A DNA stretch of 36,283 nucleotides from an uncultured Buttiauxella sp. (lineage in GTDB: Bacteria > Pseudomonadota > Gammaproteobacteria > Enterobacterales > Enterobacteriaceae). Every line of letters begins with the position of its first letter. The stretch's first letter is position 1. The stretch covers positions 1-36,283 of the forward strand of contig CAMLJN010000029.1 of the NCBI GenBank assembly GCA_946480445.1. The letters are read 5' to 3'. The notes under the pieces are model-generated. The model saw nothing but the letters and a program-made list of their open reading frames with translations, had not been told where the DNA came from and ran no database searches. The translations under genes and the position numbers were made by a program. This document shows, piece after piece, positions 9,050-18,881 of this stretch.

Positions 9050-9625
9050 TTAGGGTGCCTGGACTGCGTCCAGCGCCAGATTGAGTTGCAGTACGTTCAC
9101 GACCGGTTTGCCGATGAAGCCGACCAGCGGTGTCGAGGTATTTTCCGCCACCAGACGGGCAACCTCGGCTACGGGTAAGTGGCGCGCATTGGCCACTCGC
9201 GGAATTTGCCAGGCCGCAGCGTCAGGGGAAAGCTGACCGTCCAGACCGCTGGCTGAGGCGGTGACCAGCTCTACCGGCACGGCCCGGGCGGCCTGCGGGT
9301 TGGCCGCCCGCAAGGCTGCAACGCGTTCACTTACCTGTTTATCCAGCTCCGGGTTACTGCCCGCAAGGTTGCTGCCACCTGAAGCCATTGGATTATAGGG
9401 ACTTTCCGCGGTAGCGGAAGGGCGACCCTGGAAATATTTCGCCTGGGTAAAATTCTGGCCAATCAGGCCTGAACCTCGCACTGTGCCGCGCTCAATAATT
9501 AACGAGCCGTTGGCCTGGGCCGGAAACCACCACTGGCCCAGCGCGGTGGTTAATAGCGGGTACAGTCCACCGGTAATGACCGTCAGTAAAATCAGTAACA
9601 GTATAGCGGGACGAAAGATAGCCAT
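9050..9625 (-). CDS. kdpC: Potassium-transporting ATPase subunit KdpC
   Basis: The 191-residue protein (E. coli 190) has one N-terminal membrane segment (about residues 5-27, ending at GGLYPLL) and a soluble domain that is periplasmic in the KdpFABC structure. Family segments visible include [23 protein letters not shown], which spans about residues 49-71, followed by an NPMASGGSN stretch. KdpC stabilises the complex and influences ATP affinity. It lies between kdpB (11 bases away) and kdpD in the operon. Confidence 0.97.
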   Translation of the reverse strand: MAIFRPAILLLILLTVITGGLYPLLTTALGQWWFPAQANGSLIIERGTVRGSGLIGQNFTQAKYFQGRPSATAESPYNPMASGGSNLAGSNPELDKQVSERVAALRAANPQAARAVPVELVTASASGLDGQLSPDAAAWQIPRVANARHLPVAEVARLVAENTSTPLVGFIGKPVVNVLQLNLALDAVQAP

Positions 9626-9636
9626 TTTTTTTCCTC

Positions 9637-11685
9637 TTAAACCAGACCGCAGACGGTTAACAGCACGTCGATAGCTTTGATGCCAACAAAGGGTACGAGC
9701 AGGCCACCCAGCCCATAAATCAACAGGTTGCGACGTAGCATGGCCGCAGCGCTCAGGGGTTTATAGCTGATACCTTTTAACGCCAGCGGAATCAGGCAGA
9801 TAATAATGAGGGCGTTGAAAATAACGGCGCTTAAAATCGCCGACGCCGGGGAGTGCAGATGCATCACATTCAGCGCGTTCAGCTGCGGGTAGGTGGCCGC
9901 GAAGGCGGCGGGAATAATGGCAAAATACTTCGCCACATCGTTGGCGATACTAAAAGTGGTGAGCGAGCCTCGCGTCATCAGCATTTGTTTACCGATATGC
10001 ACCACTTCGATGAGCTTGGTGGGGTTGGAGTCCAGATCCACCATGTTGCCCGCTTCTTTTGCGGCCTGGGTGCCGGAGTTCATGGCGACCGCTACGTCTG
10101 CCTGAGCCAGTGCCGGTGCGTCATTAGTGCCGTCGCCGGTCATGGCGACCAGGCGGCCTTCGGACTGATACTGGCGAATCAGGGCCAGCTTGGCTTCCGG
10201 GGTCGCCTCCGCCAGGAAATCGTCCACGCCCGCTTCGGCGGCAATGGCGGCGGCGGTCAGTCGGTTGTCGCCGGTGATCATCACCGTTTTAATGCCCATC
10301 TGACGCAGCTGCGCAAAGCGTTCTTTGATCCCGCCTTTTACGATGTCTTTCAGGGCAATTACGCCCAGAACATTGGCCCCTTCGGCCACGACAAGCGGTG
10401 TCCCGCCCAGGCGTGCAACGCCTTCAACCAGTTTATCTACCTGAGGCGGGAAGTGGCCACCGTTGGCTTCGACATGGCGGCGAATTGCATCCACGGAGCC
10501 TTTACGGATCATGCGGTCCTGAATGTTAATCCCGCTCATGCGCGTTTGCGCGGTGAAGGGCACAAAAGTGGCATGCAGATTCTGCACGTCGCGTTCGCGC
10601 AGGTTAAAGCGCTGTTTTGCCAGTACGACGATGCTGCGGCCTTCCGGCGTTTCGTCAGCCAGGGAGGAGAGCTGTGCGGCGTCGGCCAGCGCTTTTTCTT
10701 CCACGCCCGGAGCGGGCAGAAAATCCGATGCCTGGCGGTTACCCAGCGTGATGGTGCCGGTTTTATCGAGCAGCAGCACATCCACGTCGCCTGCGGCTTC
10801 AACGGCGCGCCCGCTGGTGGCAATGACGTTAGCGCCTAACATGCGGCTCATCCCCGCCACGCCGATAGCCGACAGCAGGCCGCCGATTGTGGTCGGGATC
10901 AGGCAAACCAGCAGGGCAACCAGCACGGTTACGCTGACGGCGGTACCGCCGTACTGCGAGAAAGGCCAGAGCGTAGCGGTAGCCAGCAGGAAGACAATGG
11001 TCAGCGCAACCAGCAGAATAGTCAGCGCGATTTCGTTCGGTGTTTTGCGGCGCTGGGCACCTTCCACCATAGCGATCATGCGATCGAGGAAGGTTTCCCC
11101 CGGGTTCACGCTGCACTGGATAACAAGCCAGTCGGACAGAATACGCGTCCCGCCTGTCACGGAGGCGAAATCACCGCCTGATTCACGGATCACCGGCGCA
11201 GACTCGCCGGTAATGGCGCTTTCATCCACCGATGCGCCTCCTTCGAGCACTTCACCATCGCAGGGAATAATATCTCCCGCTTCCACCAGCACGATGTCAC
11301 CCTTACGCAAATCTGCGGCGGGTATCTGGTCCATCTGAGCGTCGTGCTGCGGCGCACGAAGCTTACGTGCCCAGCTGGTTTTTTTCACGCCTTTGAGGCT
11401 ATTGGCCTGGGCCTTACTGCGGCCTTCCGCCAGCGCCTCGGCAAAGTTTGCGAACAGCACCGTAAACCACAGCCACAGGCTGATGGCGGCGGTGAACGGC
11501 GCGTTGCCCGCCAGTGAACCGGTATACATGGCGATAGCAAGACCGCTGGTGATCAAGCTCCCGACCCAGACAATAAACATCACCGGGTTGTGCCACTGCA
11601 CGCGCGGGCTGAGCTTTTTAAAAGAATCAATCAGCGCCTGACGAAGTAACGCGGGGTCAAAAAGCGCCTGTTGTTTGCGACTCAT
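9637..11685 (-). CDS. kdpB: Potassium-transporting P-type ATPase KdpB
   Basis: The catalytic subunit has 682 residues, exactly the E. coli length. It shows the actuator motif TGES (159-162, with S162, the residue phosphorylated for inhibition in E. coli), the aspartyl-phosphate motif DKTGT with D307, and the [12 protein letters not shown] hinge motif. About seven transmembrane helices are arranged around these cytoplasmic domains. ATP hydrolysis here drives K+ import through KdpA. The gene sits between kdpA (13 bases) and kdpC (11 bases). No unusual residues are apparent. Confidence 0.98.
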   Translation of the reverse strand: MSRKQQALFDPALLRQALIDSFKKLSPRVQWHNPVMFIVWVGSLITSGLAIAMYTGSLAGNAPFTAAISLWLWFTVLFANFAEALAEGRSKAQANSLKGVKKTSWARKLRAPQHDAQMDQIPAADLRKGDIVLVEAGDIIPCDGEVLEGGASVDESAITGESAPVIRESGGDFASVTGGTRILSDWLVIQCSVNPGETFLDRMIAMVEGAQRRKTPNEIALTILLVALTIVFLLATATLWPFSQYGGTAVSVTVLVALLVCLIPTTIGGLLSAIGVAGMSRMLGANVIATSGRAVEAAGDVDVLLLDKTGTITLGNRQASDFLPAPGVEEKALADAAQLSSLADETPEGRSIVVLAKQRFNLRERDVQNLHATFVPFTAQTRMSGINIQDRMIRKGSVDAIRRHVEANGGHFPPQVDKLVEGVARLGGTPLVVAEGANVLGVIALKDIVKGGIKERFAQLRQMGIKTVMITGDNRLTAAAIAAEAGVDDFLAEATPEAKLALIRQYQSEGRLVAMTGDGTNDAPALAQADVAVAMNSGTQAAKEAGNMVDLDSNPTKLIEVVHIGKQMLMTRGSLTTFSIANDVAKYFAIIPAAFAATYPQLNALNVMHLHSPASAILSAVIFNALIIICLIPLALKGISYKPLSAAAMLRRNLLIYGLGGLLVPFVGIKAIDVLLTVCGLV

Positions 11686-11698
11686 GGAAGCCTCTTAA

Positions 11699-13384
11699 TC
11701 ACAAATGCACTAAGGAAAGATGTTCCGCGACCGGGCCTAATGCGAGGGCGGGAATAAAGGTCAGGGCGCCAACCAGCAGCACGGTGCCGATCAGTAAGCC
11801 GATAAACAGCGGGCCATGCGTTGGCAGCGTGCCGGTACCGGCGGCCTGCGAGGTCTTGCCGACAAGCGATCCGGCAATAGCCATCACGGGAATAATCACG
11901 GCAAAACGCCCCAGCCACATACAGGCGGCAAGTAACAGGTTCCAGAAAGGCGTGTTAGCGCTCAGGCCCGCAAAGGCGCTCCCGTTGTTATTCGAAGCGG
12001 AAGAGACGGCATAGAGCACTTCGCTGAAGCCGTGGATGCCCGGATTTAGCATGCCCGCGCGGCCCGCATCGGTCATCATTGCCAGCGCGGTGCCGAGCAG
12101 GACCAGGGCAGGCGTCACCAGAATGGCTAATGCGGTCATTTTCATTTCGGCAACGTCGATTTTTTTGCCGAGGTATTCAGGCGTGCGGCCAATCATCAGC
12201 CCGGCGATAAAGACCGTCAGCAGAACAAACAGCAGCATGCCGTACAGACCTGAACCCACGCCGCCGAAGACCACTTCACCAATTTGCATCAGCCACATGG
12301 GGATCATGCCGCCCAGCGCGGTAAAGGAGTCGTGCATCGCGTTAACCGCGCCGCAGGATGCCGCCGTGGTGACTACCGAGAACAGGCTGCTGGCCAGAAT
12401 ACCGAAGCGGCTCTCTTTACCTTCCATATTGAAGTTGCTGTTGGCGCCCAGCGCTGAGAAATGCGCGTTGCCGCTGGTTTCTGCCCACATCACCACGGCG
12501 ACGCAGACCACAAAAATCACGCCCATCGCCCACAAAATAGCGCGGCCCTGGCGTCGGTCACCGACCGCTTCACCAAAAGCGAAACAAAGTGCTGCGGGAA
12601 TAAGGAAGATCGCCAGCATCTGCACGAAGTTCGTTAACGCCGTTGGGTTTTCAAACGGATGCGAGGAGTTAGCGTTAAAGAACCCGCCGCCGTTTGTTCC
12701 GAGCATTTTTATCGCTTCCTGGGAGGCCACCGGCCCCATAGGCAGGAGCTGATGTGCCCCTTCAAGGGAGGTGAAAGGCTGGTAGGCGGCGAAATTCTGT
12801 AATGTACCCTGGCTGATAAAGAACAGCGCTATCACCAGCGCAATGGGCAGCAGAACGTAAAGGGTGATGCGGGTTAAATCAATCCAGGCATTGCCGAGGG
12901 TGGTTGCGGAGCGGCGAGAGAAAGCGCGAATTAACGCAAACACCACCGCGATGCCCGTGGCGGCGGAAAGGAAGTTTTGCACGCTCAGCCCAACCATCTG
13001 ACTGAAATAGCTCAGCGTGGTTTCGCCGCTGTACGATTGCCAGTTGGTATTGGCCACGAAGCTCACGGCGGTGTTCAGCGCCAGATGCCAGGACAGGCCC
13101 GGGAGCTGCTGCGGATTCAGAGGCAAGCGATCCTGCCACATAAGCAGGGCGAACAACACCGCAAGGCCCAGCGTATTAAATGCCAGGATCGCCAGCAAAT
13201 AGCGTTTCCAGCTCATTTCCTGCGCATCGCAGCCCATTATGCGCCATAACGCTGGCTCTATGCGGCCAACAACAGGCAGGGGGGCTCCCTCGATGAGTCT
13301 CGCAAGCAGAGTGCCAAGTGGTTTTGCCAGAATGAAAAGGATCAGTAAAAAACTGCTGATTAATAAAAATGCGGAAGCGGCCAT
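11699..13384 (-). CDS. kdpA: Potassium-transporting ATPase channel subunit KdpA
   Basis: The chosen ATG at 13384 gives a 561-residue, polytopic inner-membrane protein (E. coli 557); a longer frame to 13528 would swallow kdpF and its leader and is rejected. The four SKT-superfamily pore-loop regions can be recognised around [33 protein letters not shown] and [12 protein letters not shown], which line the K+ selectivity filter. The start overlaps the kdpF stop by one base (TGATG). It binds K+ with high affinity and passes it through an intersubunit tunnel to KdpB. Confidence 0.97.
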   Translation of the reverse strand: MAASAFLLISSFLLILFILAKPLGTLLARLIEGAPLPVVGRIEPALWRIMGCDAQEMSWKRYLLAILAFNTLGLAVLFALLMWQDRLPLNPQQLPGLSWHLALNTAVSFVANTNWQSYSGETTLSYFSQMVGLSVQNFLSAATGIAVVFALIRAFSRRSATTLGNAWIDLTRITLYVLLPIALVIALFFISQGTLQNFAAYQPFTSLEGAHQLLPMGPVASQEAIKMLGTNGGGFFNANSSHPFENPTALTNFVQMLAIFLIPAALCFAFGEAVGDRRQGRAILWAMGVIFVVCVAVVMWAETSGNAHFSALGANSNFNMEGKESRFGILASSLFSVVTTAASCGAVNAMHDSFTALGGMIPMWLMQIGEVVFGGVGSGLYGMLLFVLLTVFIAGLMIGRTPEYLGKKIDVAEMKMTALAILVTPALVLLGTALAMMTDAGRAGMLNPGIHGFSEVLYAVSSASNNNGSAFAGLSANTPFWNLLLAACMWLGRFAVIIPVMAIAGSLVGKTSQAAGTGTLPTHGPLFIGLLIGTVLLVGALTFIPALALGPVAEHLSLVHL

Positions 13385-13473
13385 CAGAAAGCCTCCGCAT
13401 TGATCAGGGCATAAATCAGATACCCCAACAGCGCAAATACCAGCACCACGCCAGCAATCAGTCCTGCACTCAC
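13384..13473 (-). CDS. kdpF: KdpF, small membrane subunit of Kdp-ATPase
   Basis: This small gene encodes 29 residues, starting at GTG (13473-13471) behind a strong GGAGG ribosome site. The peptide is a single hydrophobic helix that starts [10 protein letters not shown] and ends ALINAEAF, the same length and ends as E. coli KdpF. It stabilises the KdpABC complex in the membrane. The stop codon overlaps the kdpA ATG by one base, so translation is coupled. Confidence 0.95.
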   Translation of the reverse strand: MSAGLIAGVVLVFALLGYLIYALINAEAF

Positions 13474-13550
13474 AATCCACCTCCAGAGGTGTTAAGTATG
13501 TGAGTAGAGAGTAGAAATTTGCGTGCAAAGATGTCGTAAAAGTCCCCGGG

Positions 13551-13573
13551 CGGGGTGTAAAAAAAGTATAAAA
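13551..13573 (-). promoter_or_regulatory. KdpE operator upstream of kdpFABC
   Basis: Read on the minus strand, the segment is TTTATAC, then a run of seven T, then ACACCCCG, which agrees base for base with the KdpE-binding sequence of the E. coli kdp promoter as I remember it. It ends 78 bases upstream of the kdpF start, leaving room for a sigma-70 promoter between; no hexamer there is convincing. The remaining gap to ybfA (13574-13784) is A/T-rich and must hold the ybfA promoter. Confidence 0.85.
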
Positions 13574-13784
13574 ATCACCAAGACCATTATTTAACTGATG
13601 GTTAGTATTTATTTAACTATTTTGTAACTTAATTACGCGATGAAAGGTAAATATCTGCTCAATAAGTGCGATTGAGTGGTCGGAGGAGTAGTAAACTTTC
13701 AGGCAATGAGATAGAATTTTAGCCAGATAACAAGTTCTGCATTTCTGGCCTATGCTGCCGGTCACAAAATTAAAGGAGAAGCCT

Positions 13785-13991
13785 ATGACTTTATATAAAG
13801 ATTACCCTGCGCATCAGGTTTTCCTGCGTCGCACTTTCGCGATTGTTGCTGGCATACTGGCTTTGCCGGTTATGCTGTTCTGGAAAGATCGCGCACGTTT
13901 TTACAGCTACCTGCACCGCGTGTGGTCTAAAACCAGCGACAAACCGGTCTGGATGGCGCAGGCAGAAGCCGCTTCCGCTGACTTCTACTAA
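13785..13991 (+). CDS. ybfA: YbfA, small conserved membrane protein
   Basis: The ATG at 13785, 7 bases after AAAGGAGAA, gives 68 residues, the family length; an in-frame ATG at 13752 lacks a ribosome site. One hydrophobic segment (about residues 15-31) is followed by the very conserved [19 protein letters not shown] and DKPVWM. The function is unknown. It is divergent from kdpF and placed next to kdp in E. coli also, but its expression need not depend on KdpE. Confidence 0.9.
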   Translation: MTLYKDYPAHQVFLRRTFAIVAGILALPVMLFWKDRARFYSYLHRVWSKTSDKPVWMAQAEAASADFY

Positions 13992-14012
13992 GTCCTGACG
14001 TAATGCCATAGA

Positions 14013-14038
14013 GGCCACCCAAACGGGTGGCCTTTTTT
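14013..14038 (+). terminator. Rho-independent terminator of ybfA
   Basis: The perfect 8-bp stem GGCCACCC/GGGTGGCC with an AAAC loop is followed by six T. It starts 21 bases after the ybfA stop. Confidence 0.93.
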
Positions 14039-14223
14039 GTGGCACGAAATTGCTACACTTCATCTTTACTCTCAGGAGTCGCTCACCACTATCGGCAAAG
14101 TATGCAGCCGCTGCGGGCTTTGCTTAGCTTGTTAAAATACCCCCAGGCAGCCTATTCTGAATCTTATCTGGCGCAGCGGCGCTAATTTGATCTGCCTTTA
14201 CGGTTACTTATTCAGGGAGTTGT

Positions 14224-15648
14224 ATGGCCACTCATCTGGTCTGGTTTCGCAGTGATTTACGTATTCATGACAACCTGGCGCTGGCTGCGGCCTGCCGGGA
14301 CCCGGCGGCAAAAGTTATCGGGCTTTTTATCGCCACGCCGCAACAATGGCGGCAGCACAATATGTCACCTCGTCAGGCAGAGTTCATCTGGCAGCATCTT
14401 CAGGCGCTACAGCTCTCTCTTGCTGAACGCGGGATTGCGCTCTTTGTGAAAGAGGCTGATACCTTCGCCGACTCTGTCGACTCCCTGAGGATATTCTGCG
14501 AGCGGCAGAACGTGGATGCGCTGTTTTATAACTATCAGTACGAGTTTAACGAACGCCAGCGCGATGCCGAGGTGGAGCGAACGCTTGGCCGCGACGTGAT
14601 TTGCCAGGGCTTTGATGACAGCGTGTTGCTTGCGCCCGGCAGCGTGACGACCGGTAATAACGAAATGTATAAAGTATTTACACCGTTCAGCCGGGCCTTT
14701 ATCAGGCGGCTTCAGGAAGGATTGCCCGAATGCGTGGCCGCACCGCATATCCGCGGCGAGGAGATTTCTGTTGCCGGACTCGCCGCTTTTAACTACCCCC
14801 GTCAGCCAGTGGATGCTGCTTTGTTTCCGGTAGGGGAGAGTGCGGCGATAGCGAAACTGCGCGGGTTTTGTCTTAGTCCAGCCGCAAGCTACCCCGACCA
14901 GCGTGATTTTCCCGCCGTGGAAGGCACCAGCCGACTCTCGCCTTATCTGGCAACCGGTGTGCTTTCGCCCCGCCAGTGTTTACATCGCCTGCTAAAAGAG
15001 CATCCTCAGGCGCTTGAAGGCGGGGCGGGCGCAACCTGGCTTAATGAACTGATCTGGCGGGAGTTCTATCGCCACCTGCTGGTGGCCTGGCCCAAACTTT
15101 GCCGTTTTCGTCCGTTTATCTCCTGGACAGACAATGTTCGCTGGCAGCACGACGAGCAGAAGCTGGCTGCCTGGCAGCAGGGCATAACGGGCTTTCCCAT
15201 TGTGGATGCCGCAATGCGTCAGCTCAATAAAACGGGGTGGATGCACAACCGCCTGCGTATGGTCGTAGCCAGCTTCCTGGTGAAAGATCTGCTTATCGAC
15301 TGGCGGGAAGGCGAACGCTATTTTATGTCGCAGCTGATAGATGGCGATTTGGCGGCAAATAACGGTGGCTGGCAGTGGGCTGCCTCTACCGGCACCGATG
15401 CCGCGCCGTATTTCCGTATTTTCAATCCGACAACCCAGGGCGAACGTTTTGACGCCGACGGCGAGTTTATTCGCCTTTGGGTGCCGGAGTTGGGAGCCGT
15501 GCCGGGTAAACACATTCATAATCCCTGGGCGTGGGCGGATAAACAGCAGCAGACTCTGGACTATCCACGCCCGATTGTTGACCATAAGCAGGCTCGCCTT
15601 GCCACACTTTCCGCTTATGAAGCGGCACGAAAAACACAAGAGAATTAA
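14224..15648 (+). CDS. phrB: Deoxyribodipyrimidine photolyase (class I CPD)
   Basis: The 474-residue protein (E. coli 472) repairs cyclobutane pyrimidine dimers using light. The N-terminal Rossmann-like antenna domain starts HLVWFRSDLRIHDNLAL; the C-terminal helical FAD domain contains the signature segments WLNELIWREFYRH, PIVDAAMRQL, WMHNRLRMVVASFL and LIDGDLAANNGGWQW, which include the conserved electron-transfer Trp residues. In E. coli ybgA precedes phr in the same operon; here no ybgA lies between ybfA and phrB. ybgI begins 1 base after the stop codon. Confidence 0.97.
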   Translation: MATHLVWFRSDLRIHDNLALAAACRDPAAKVIGLFIATPQQWRQHNMSPRQAEFIWQHLQALQLSLAERGIALFVKEADTFADSVDSLRIFCERQNVDALFYNYQYEFNERQRDAEVERTLGRDVICQGFDDSVLLAPGSVTTGNNEMYKVFTPFSRAFIRRLQEGLPECVAAPHIRGEEISVAGLAAFNYPRQPVDAALFPVGESAAIAKLRGFCLSPAASYPDQRDFPAVEGTSRLSPYLATGVLSPRQCLHRLLKEHPQALEGGAGATWLNELIWREFYRHLLVAWPKLCRFRPFISWTDNVRWQHDEQKLAAWQQGITGFPIVDAAMRQLNKTGWMHNRLRMVVASFLVKDLLIDWREGERYFMSQLIDGDLAANNGGWQWAASTGTDAAPYFRIFNPTTQGERFDADGEFIRLWVPELGAVPGKHIHNPWAWADKQQQTLDYPRPIVDHKQARLATLSAYEAARKTQEN

Positions 15649-15649
15649 G

Positions 15650-16393
15650 ATGAAAAACAGCGAACTGGAACGCCTTATCAACGAGAAACTCAACAGCGCG
15701 GCGATAAGCGACTATGCGCCCAATGGGCTACAGGTCGAAGGGCGTGAGGACATCCGCAAAATCATCACCGGTGTCACCGCAAGCCAGGCTTTGCTGGATG
15801 AAGCCGTGCGCCAGAATGCTGATGCGGTGATTGTTCACCACGGCTACTTCTGGAAAGGTGAATCGCCGGTTATTCGCGGCATGAAGCGTAACCGCCTGAA
15901 AACGCTGCTGGCGAACGACATCAATCTTTATGGCTGGCATTTACCGCTGGATGCTCACCCGGAACTGGGCAATAACGCCCAGCTTGGTGCATTGCTGGGC
16001 ATTGAGACAAAAGGTGAAATAGAACCTCTGGTGCCGTGGGGGGAGTTTTCCACGCCTCTTTCTGGCGTAGAGCTTGCCTCGTGGATTGAGATGCGTCTTG
16101 GCCGTACTCCCCTGTGGTGCGGTGATACCGGGCCTGAGGAGATCCGTCGCGTCGCCTGGTGTACCGGCGGCGGGCAAAGCTTTATTGACAGCGCTGCGCG
16201 CTTCGGGGTTGATGCTTTTATTACCGGCGAGGTTTCAGAGCAAACTATTCACTCTGCGCGTGAGCAGGGGCTGCATTTTTACGCCGCAGGCCATCATGCA
16301 ACCGAACGCGGCGGCATCCAGGCGTTAAGCGACTGGCTTAACAGTGAAACGGATCTGGACGTGATCTTTATGGATATACCCAATCCGGCATAA
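15650..16393 (+). CDS. ybgI: YbgI, Nif3-family dinuclear metal-binding protein
   Basis: The 247-residue product is the same length as E. coli YbgI. The dinuclear metal site of the Nif3/NGG1p family is visible as VIVHHGYFW (HH at about 63-64), WHLPLDAH (about 97-104) and, near the C-terminus, [14 protein letters not shown] and [11 protein letters not shown]. Members form toroidal hexamers; a role in DNA damage repair or GTP-cyclohydrolase-like chemistry has been suggested but not settled. It is translated with phrB just upstream and leads into the 5-oxoprolinase genes. Confidence 0.95.
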   Translation: MKNSELERLINEKLNSAAISDYAPNGLQVEGREDIRKIITGVTASQALLDEAVRQNADAVIVHHGYFWKGESPVIRGMKRNRLKTLLANDINLYGWHLPLDAHPELGNNAQLGALLGIETKGEIEPLVPWGEFSTPLSGVELASWIEMRLGRTPLWCGDTGPEEIRRVAWCTGGGQSFIDSAARFGVDAFITGEVSEQTIHSAREQGLHFYAAGHHATERGGIQALSDWLNSETDLDVIFMDIPNPA

Positions 16394-16413
16394 CGCGATC
16401 TTCAGGAGGAAAA

Positions 16414-17070
16414 GTGCAGAGAGCACGATGTTATCTATTAGGTGAAAGCGCAGTGGTGCTGGAACTGGAGCCGCCGGTGTCTCTTGAAAGCCAGCAGCGG
16501 ATCTGGGGGCTGACCCGCAGACTTGAAGAGGCGGATGCCGTTCGGGAGGTGATCCCGGGTATGAATAACATCACCGTGATTCTGCGCGATCCGCAAAATC
16601 TCGCCCTCGACGGTATTGAACGCATTCAGCGCTGGTGGGAAGAGAGCGAAGCCATCGTGCCTGAGCCGCGCCGCATCGCGATCCCGGTGATCTATGGCGG
16701 CGGCGTCGGCCCGGATCTGGACGTGGTGGCCGGGCATACCGGGCTGACGCCTTCTCAGGTCGTTGAACGGCATGCAAGCGTTGACTACATCGTTTATTTC
16801 CTCGGTTTTCAACCCGGCTTTGCCTACCTGGGCGGCCTTATGCCTGCTTTGCAAACGCCGCGTCGCGCGGAACCCCGTCTGTTGGTCCCGGCAGGCTCCG
16901 TAGGCATCGGCGGCAGCCAGACAGGCATTTACCCGCTTGCCACCCCGGGCGGCTGGCAGATAATTGGCCAGACATCGCTGACGCTCTTCAACCCCGCCTG
17001 TGAACCGCCGACGCTGTTAGCGCCGGGGGATACCGTTCGCTTTGTACCTCAGAAGGAGGGCGTGTGCTGA
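16414..17070 (+). CDS. pxpB: 5-oxoprolinase subunit PxpB (YbgJ)
   Basis: The 218-residue protein, starting at GTG 16414 behind AGGAGGA, is collinear with E. coli PxpB (218). It is a cyclophilin-like-fold carboxyltransferase subunit C/KipI-type protein, with the conserved [35 protein letters not shown] and [13 protein letters not shown] blocks (the middle one spans about 149-168). With PxpC and PxpA it makes the ATP-dependent prokaryotic 5-oxoprolinase that turns 5-oxoproline into glutamate. The reading frame is intact, although pxpC is broken and pxpA is missing beside it. It overlaps pxpC by 7 bases. Confidence 0.95.
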   Translation: MQRARCYLLGESAVVLELEPPVSLESQQRIWGLTRRLEEADAVREVIPGMNNITVILRDPQNLALDGIERIQRWWEESEAIVPEPRRIAIPVIYGGGVGPDLDVVAGHTGLTPSQVVERHASVDYIVYFLGFQPGFAYLGGLMPALQTPRRAEPRLLVPAGSVGIGGSQTGIYPLATPGGWQIIGQTSLTLFNPACEPPTLLAPGDTVRFVPQKEGVC

Positions 17071-17995
17071 AGATAATACGTGCCGGAATGCATACGACCG
17101 TGCAGGACGGCGGGCGCTATGGCTACCGTCAGCTGGGCGTGAGCCGCTGCGGCGCAATGGATGGTCCAGCGTTACGAATTGCTAACCTGCTGGTGGGCAA
17201 TGCGCCGGAAAGCGCCGCGCTTGAAATCACCCTTGGGCAGTGCGTCATTGAATTTACCCGCGACAGCTGGTTTGCCTTAACCGGAGCAGGCTGTCAGGCG
17301 GAGCTGGACGGCCATGCCGTGTGGACAGGCTGGCGGCTGGCGGCGAAAGCCGGGCAACAATTACGCCTTAAATCTCCGGACCACGGATGTGCAGTTATCT
17401 TGCCGTGGCGGGGGGGGTCGATGTTCCTATGCTGATGGGGTCGGCCAGCACAGATATTAAGGCGCAGATCGGCGGGTTTGAAGGTCGCGCCTTACAGGAT
17501 GGGGACACCTTGCCCCTGCTGCCTTCCACACGCCATTTCCGCGAGGCGCGGGGCGTGAAACAGCTGCTGTCGGGTAACCGTATTCGTGCTTTATCTGGTC
17601 CTGAATATCATGAGTTCAGCCCTGCCGCGCAGGATAATTTCTGGCGTATGCCGTGGCAGCTCAGTCCGCAAAGCAACCGCATGGGCTACCGTTTGCAGGG
17701 CCAGCGTTTAGAGCGCACCACGGATCGCGAGCTGCTCTCCCACGGATTATTGCCAGGCGTGGTACAGGTGCCGCACAACGGCCAGCCTATTGTGTTGATG
17801 AACGATGCGCAAACCACGGGGGGTTATCCCCGCATTGCCTGTGTAATCGAAGCCGATATGTACCATCTGGCGCAGCTGCGGCTGGGCGAGCCGATACACT
17901 TTGTGCAATGTACGCTGGAAGAAGCGCTGAAGTCGCGCCGTGAGCAGGCGATCTATCTGGAACAGCTTGCCTGGCGATTAAACGATGGCGACTAA
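17064..17995 (+). pseudogene. pxpC: 5-oxoprolinase subunit PxpC (YbgK), frameshifted
   Basis: The product is the KipA/carboxyltransferase-type partner of PxpB. A GTG at 17064 opens a 123-codon frame that matches PxpC to residue 108 (LKSPDHG) and then runs out of homology to TGA 17433-17435. The rest of the protein continues in the -1 frame from 17387 (MCSYLAVAGGVDVP) to the stop at 17993-17995. A one-base loss at 17385-17387 explains this: one base added would make 933 bases, or 310 residues, the E. coli length. Downstream blocks such as SNRMGYRLQGQ and PHNGQPIVLMNDAQTTGGYP are intact, so the lesion is recent, a sequencing error, or bypassed. pxpA does not follow. Confidence 0.88.
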
Positions 17996-18013
17996 GCGAG
18001 CGGGGAGGAAGCT

Positions 18014-18805
18014 ATGCCGGAAGGGCCGGAGATAAGACGCGCGGCGGATAAGCTCGAAGCTGCCGTTTCAGGTAAGACCTTAACCGATGTCTGGTTTGCC
18101 TTTCCTGAACTGAAAGTGTTTGAGCAGGAGCTGATTGGCCAGCAGGTTGAGCGCATTGAAACCCGTGGCAAGGCTTTACTGACGCATTTCTCCGGCGGTA
18201 AAACCTTGTACAGTCATAACCAGTTATACGGCGTCTGGCGAGTGGTGAAGGCCGGAGAGGTGTCAAAAACCACCCGGGTGCTGCGTGTAAAACTGCAAAC
18301 GGCGCAGAAAGCTATCTTGCTGTTTAGCGCATCAGACATTCAACTGCTCGACGAAAAGCAGCTGGCGGAACACCCATTTTTGCAGCGCGTGGGGCCGGAC
18401 GTGTTGGATCTGACCCTGACGGCAGAGGAGGTGAAGGAGCGTTTACTTTCGCCTCGCTTTCGCCGAAGGCAGTTTAGCGGCCTGCTGTTAGATCAGGCTT
18501 TTCTGGCGGGGTTAGGCAACTACCTGCGGGTTGAAATCCTCTGGGCGGTGAAGCTAACGGGCACGCATAAAGCCCAGGATTTAACCCCGGAGCAGCTTGA
18601 TGCGCTGGCCAGAGCTTTGCTGGACATTCCCAGGCTGTCTTATAACACGCGTGGTCAGGCTGATGAAAACAAGCACCACGGAGCAATCTTCCGCTTCCGG
18701 GTATTTCATCGTGCGGGTGAACGCTGTGAGCGCTGCGGCGGAGTCATTGAAAAAACGATGCTCTCGTCGCGCCCTTTTTACTGGTGCCCGGGCTGTCAGC
18801 GGTAA
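18014..18805 (+). CDS. nei: Endonuclease VIII, DNA glycosylase/AP lyase
   Basis: The 263-residue protein matches E. coli Nei in length. The N-terminus PEGPEI supplies the catalytic Pro2 and Glu3, the lysine in ETRGKALL is the conserved active-site Lys (residue 53), and the helix-two-turn-helix contains [12 protein letters not shown]. The C-terminal zinc finger has CERC and CPGC (C258 and C261 in the last pair). It removes oxidised pyrimidines by beta,delta-elimination. It begins only 18 bases after pxpC, behind GGGGAGGAAG, in the place where pxpA stands in E. coli. Confidence 0.97.
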   Translation: MPEGPEIRRAADKLEAAVSGKTLTDVWFAFPELKVFEQELIGQQVERIETRGKALLTHFSGGKTLYSHNQLYGVWRVVKAGEVSKTTRVLRVKLQTAQKAILLFSASDIQLLDEKQLAEHPFLQRVGPDVLDLTLTAEEVKERLLSPRFRRRQFSGLLLDQAFLAGLGNYLRVEILWAVKLTGTHKAQDLTPEQLDALARALLDIPRLSYNTRGQADENKHHGAIFRFRVFHRAGERCERCGGVIEKTMLSSRPFYWCPGCQR

Positions 18806-18836
18806 AGTTGACCGGCGGTTGCTCCGGCACAGGCCA

Positions 18837-18870
18837 TAAAAAAACGCGCCCTTGAGCGCGTTTTTGTTTT
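18837..18870. terminator. Bidirectional terminator, nei/gltA
   Basis: The stem AAAAACGCGC/GCGCGTTTTT (about 18840-18849 and 18856-18865) with a CCTTGA loop has an A-run on one side and a T-run on the other. It lies between the convergent nei and gltA genes. Confidence 0.92.
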
Positions 18871-18881
18871 TTACGGCGAAC

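Noticed and set aside
9853-10839. 328-codon open frame antisense to kdpB
   Set aside because: It is a complement of conserved kdpB codons, rich in His, Gly and Phe as shadows usually are, without domain or start signals.
13385-13528. Extended N-terminus for KdpA
   Set aside because: The extension overlaps kdpF in another frame and the kdpF ribosome site; the ATG at 13384 matches the family start and the operon overlap.
17410-17417. Homopolymer length error in the G8 run as the cause of the pxpC frameshift
   Set aside because: The conserved reading SYLAVAGG upstream of the run is already in the downstream frame, so the lesion must lie before the run, at 17385-17387.
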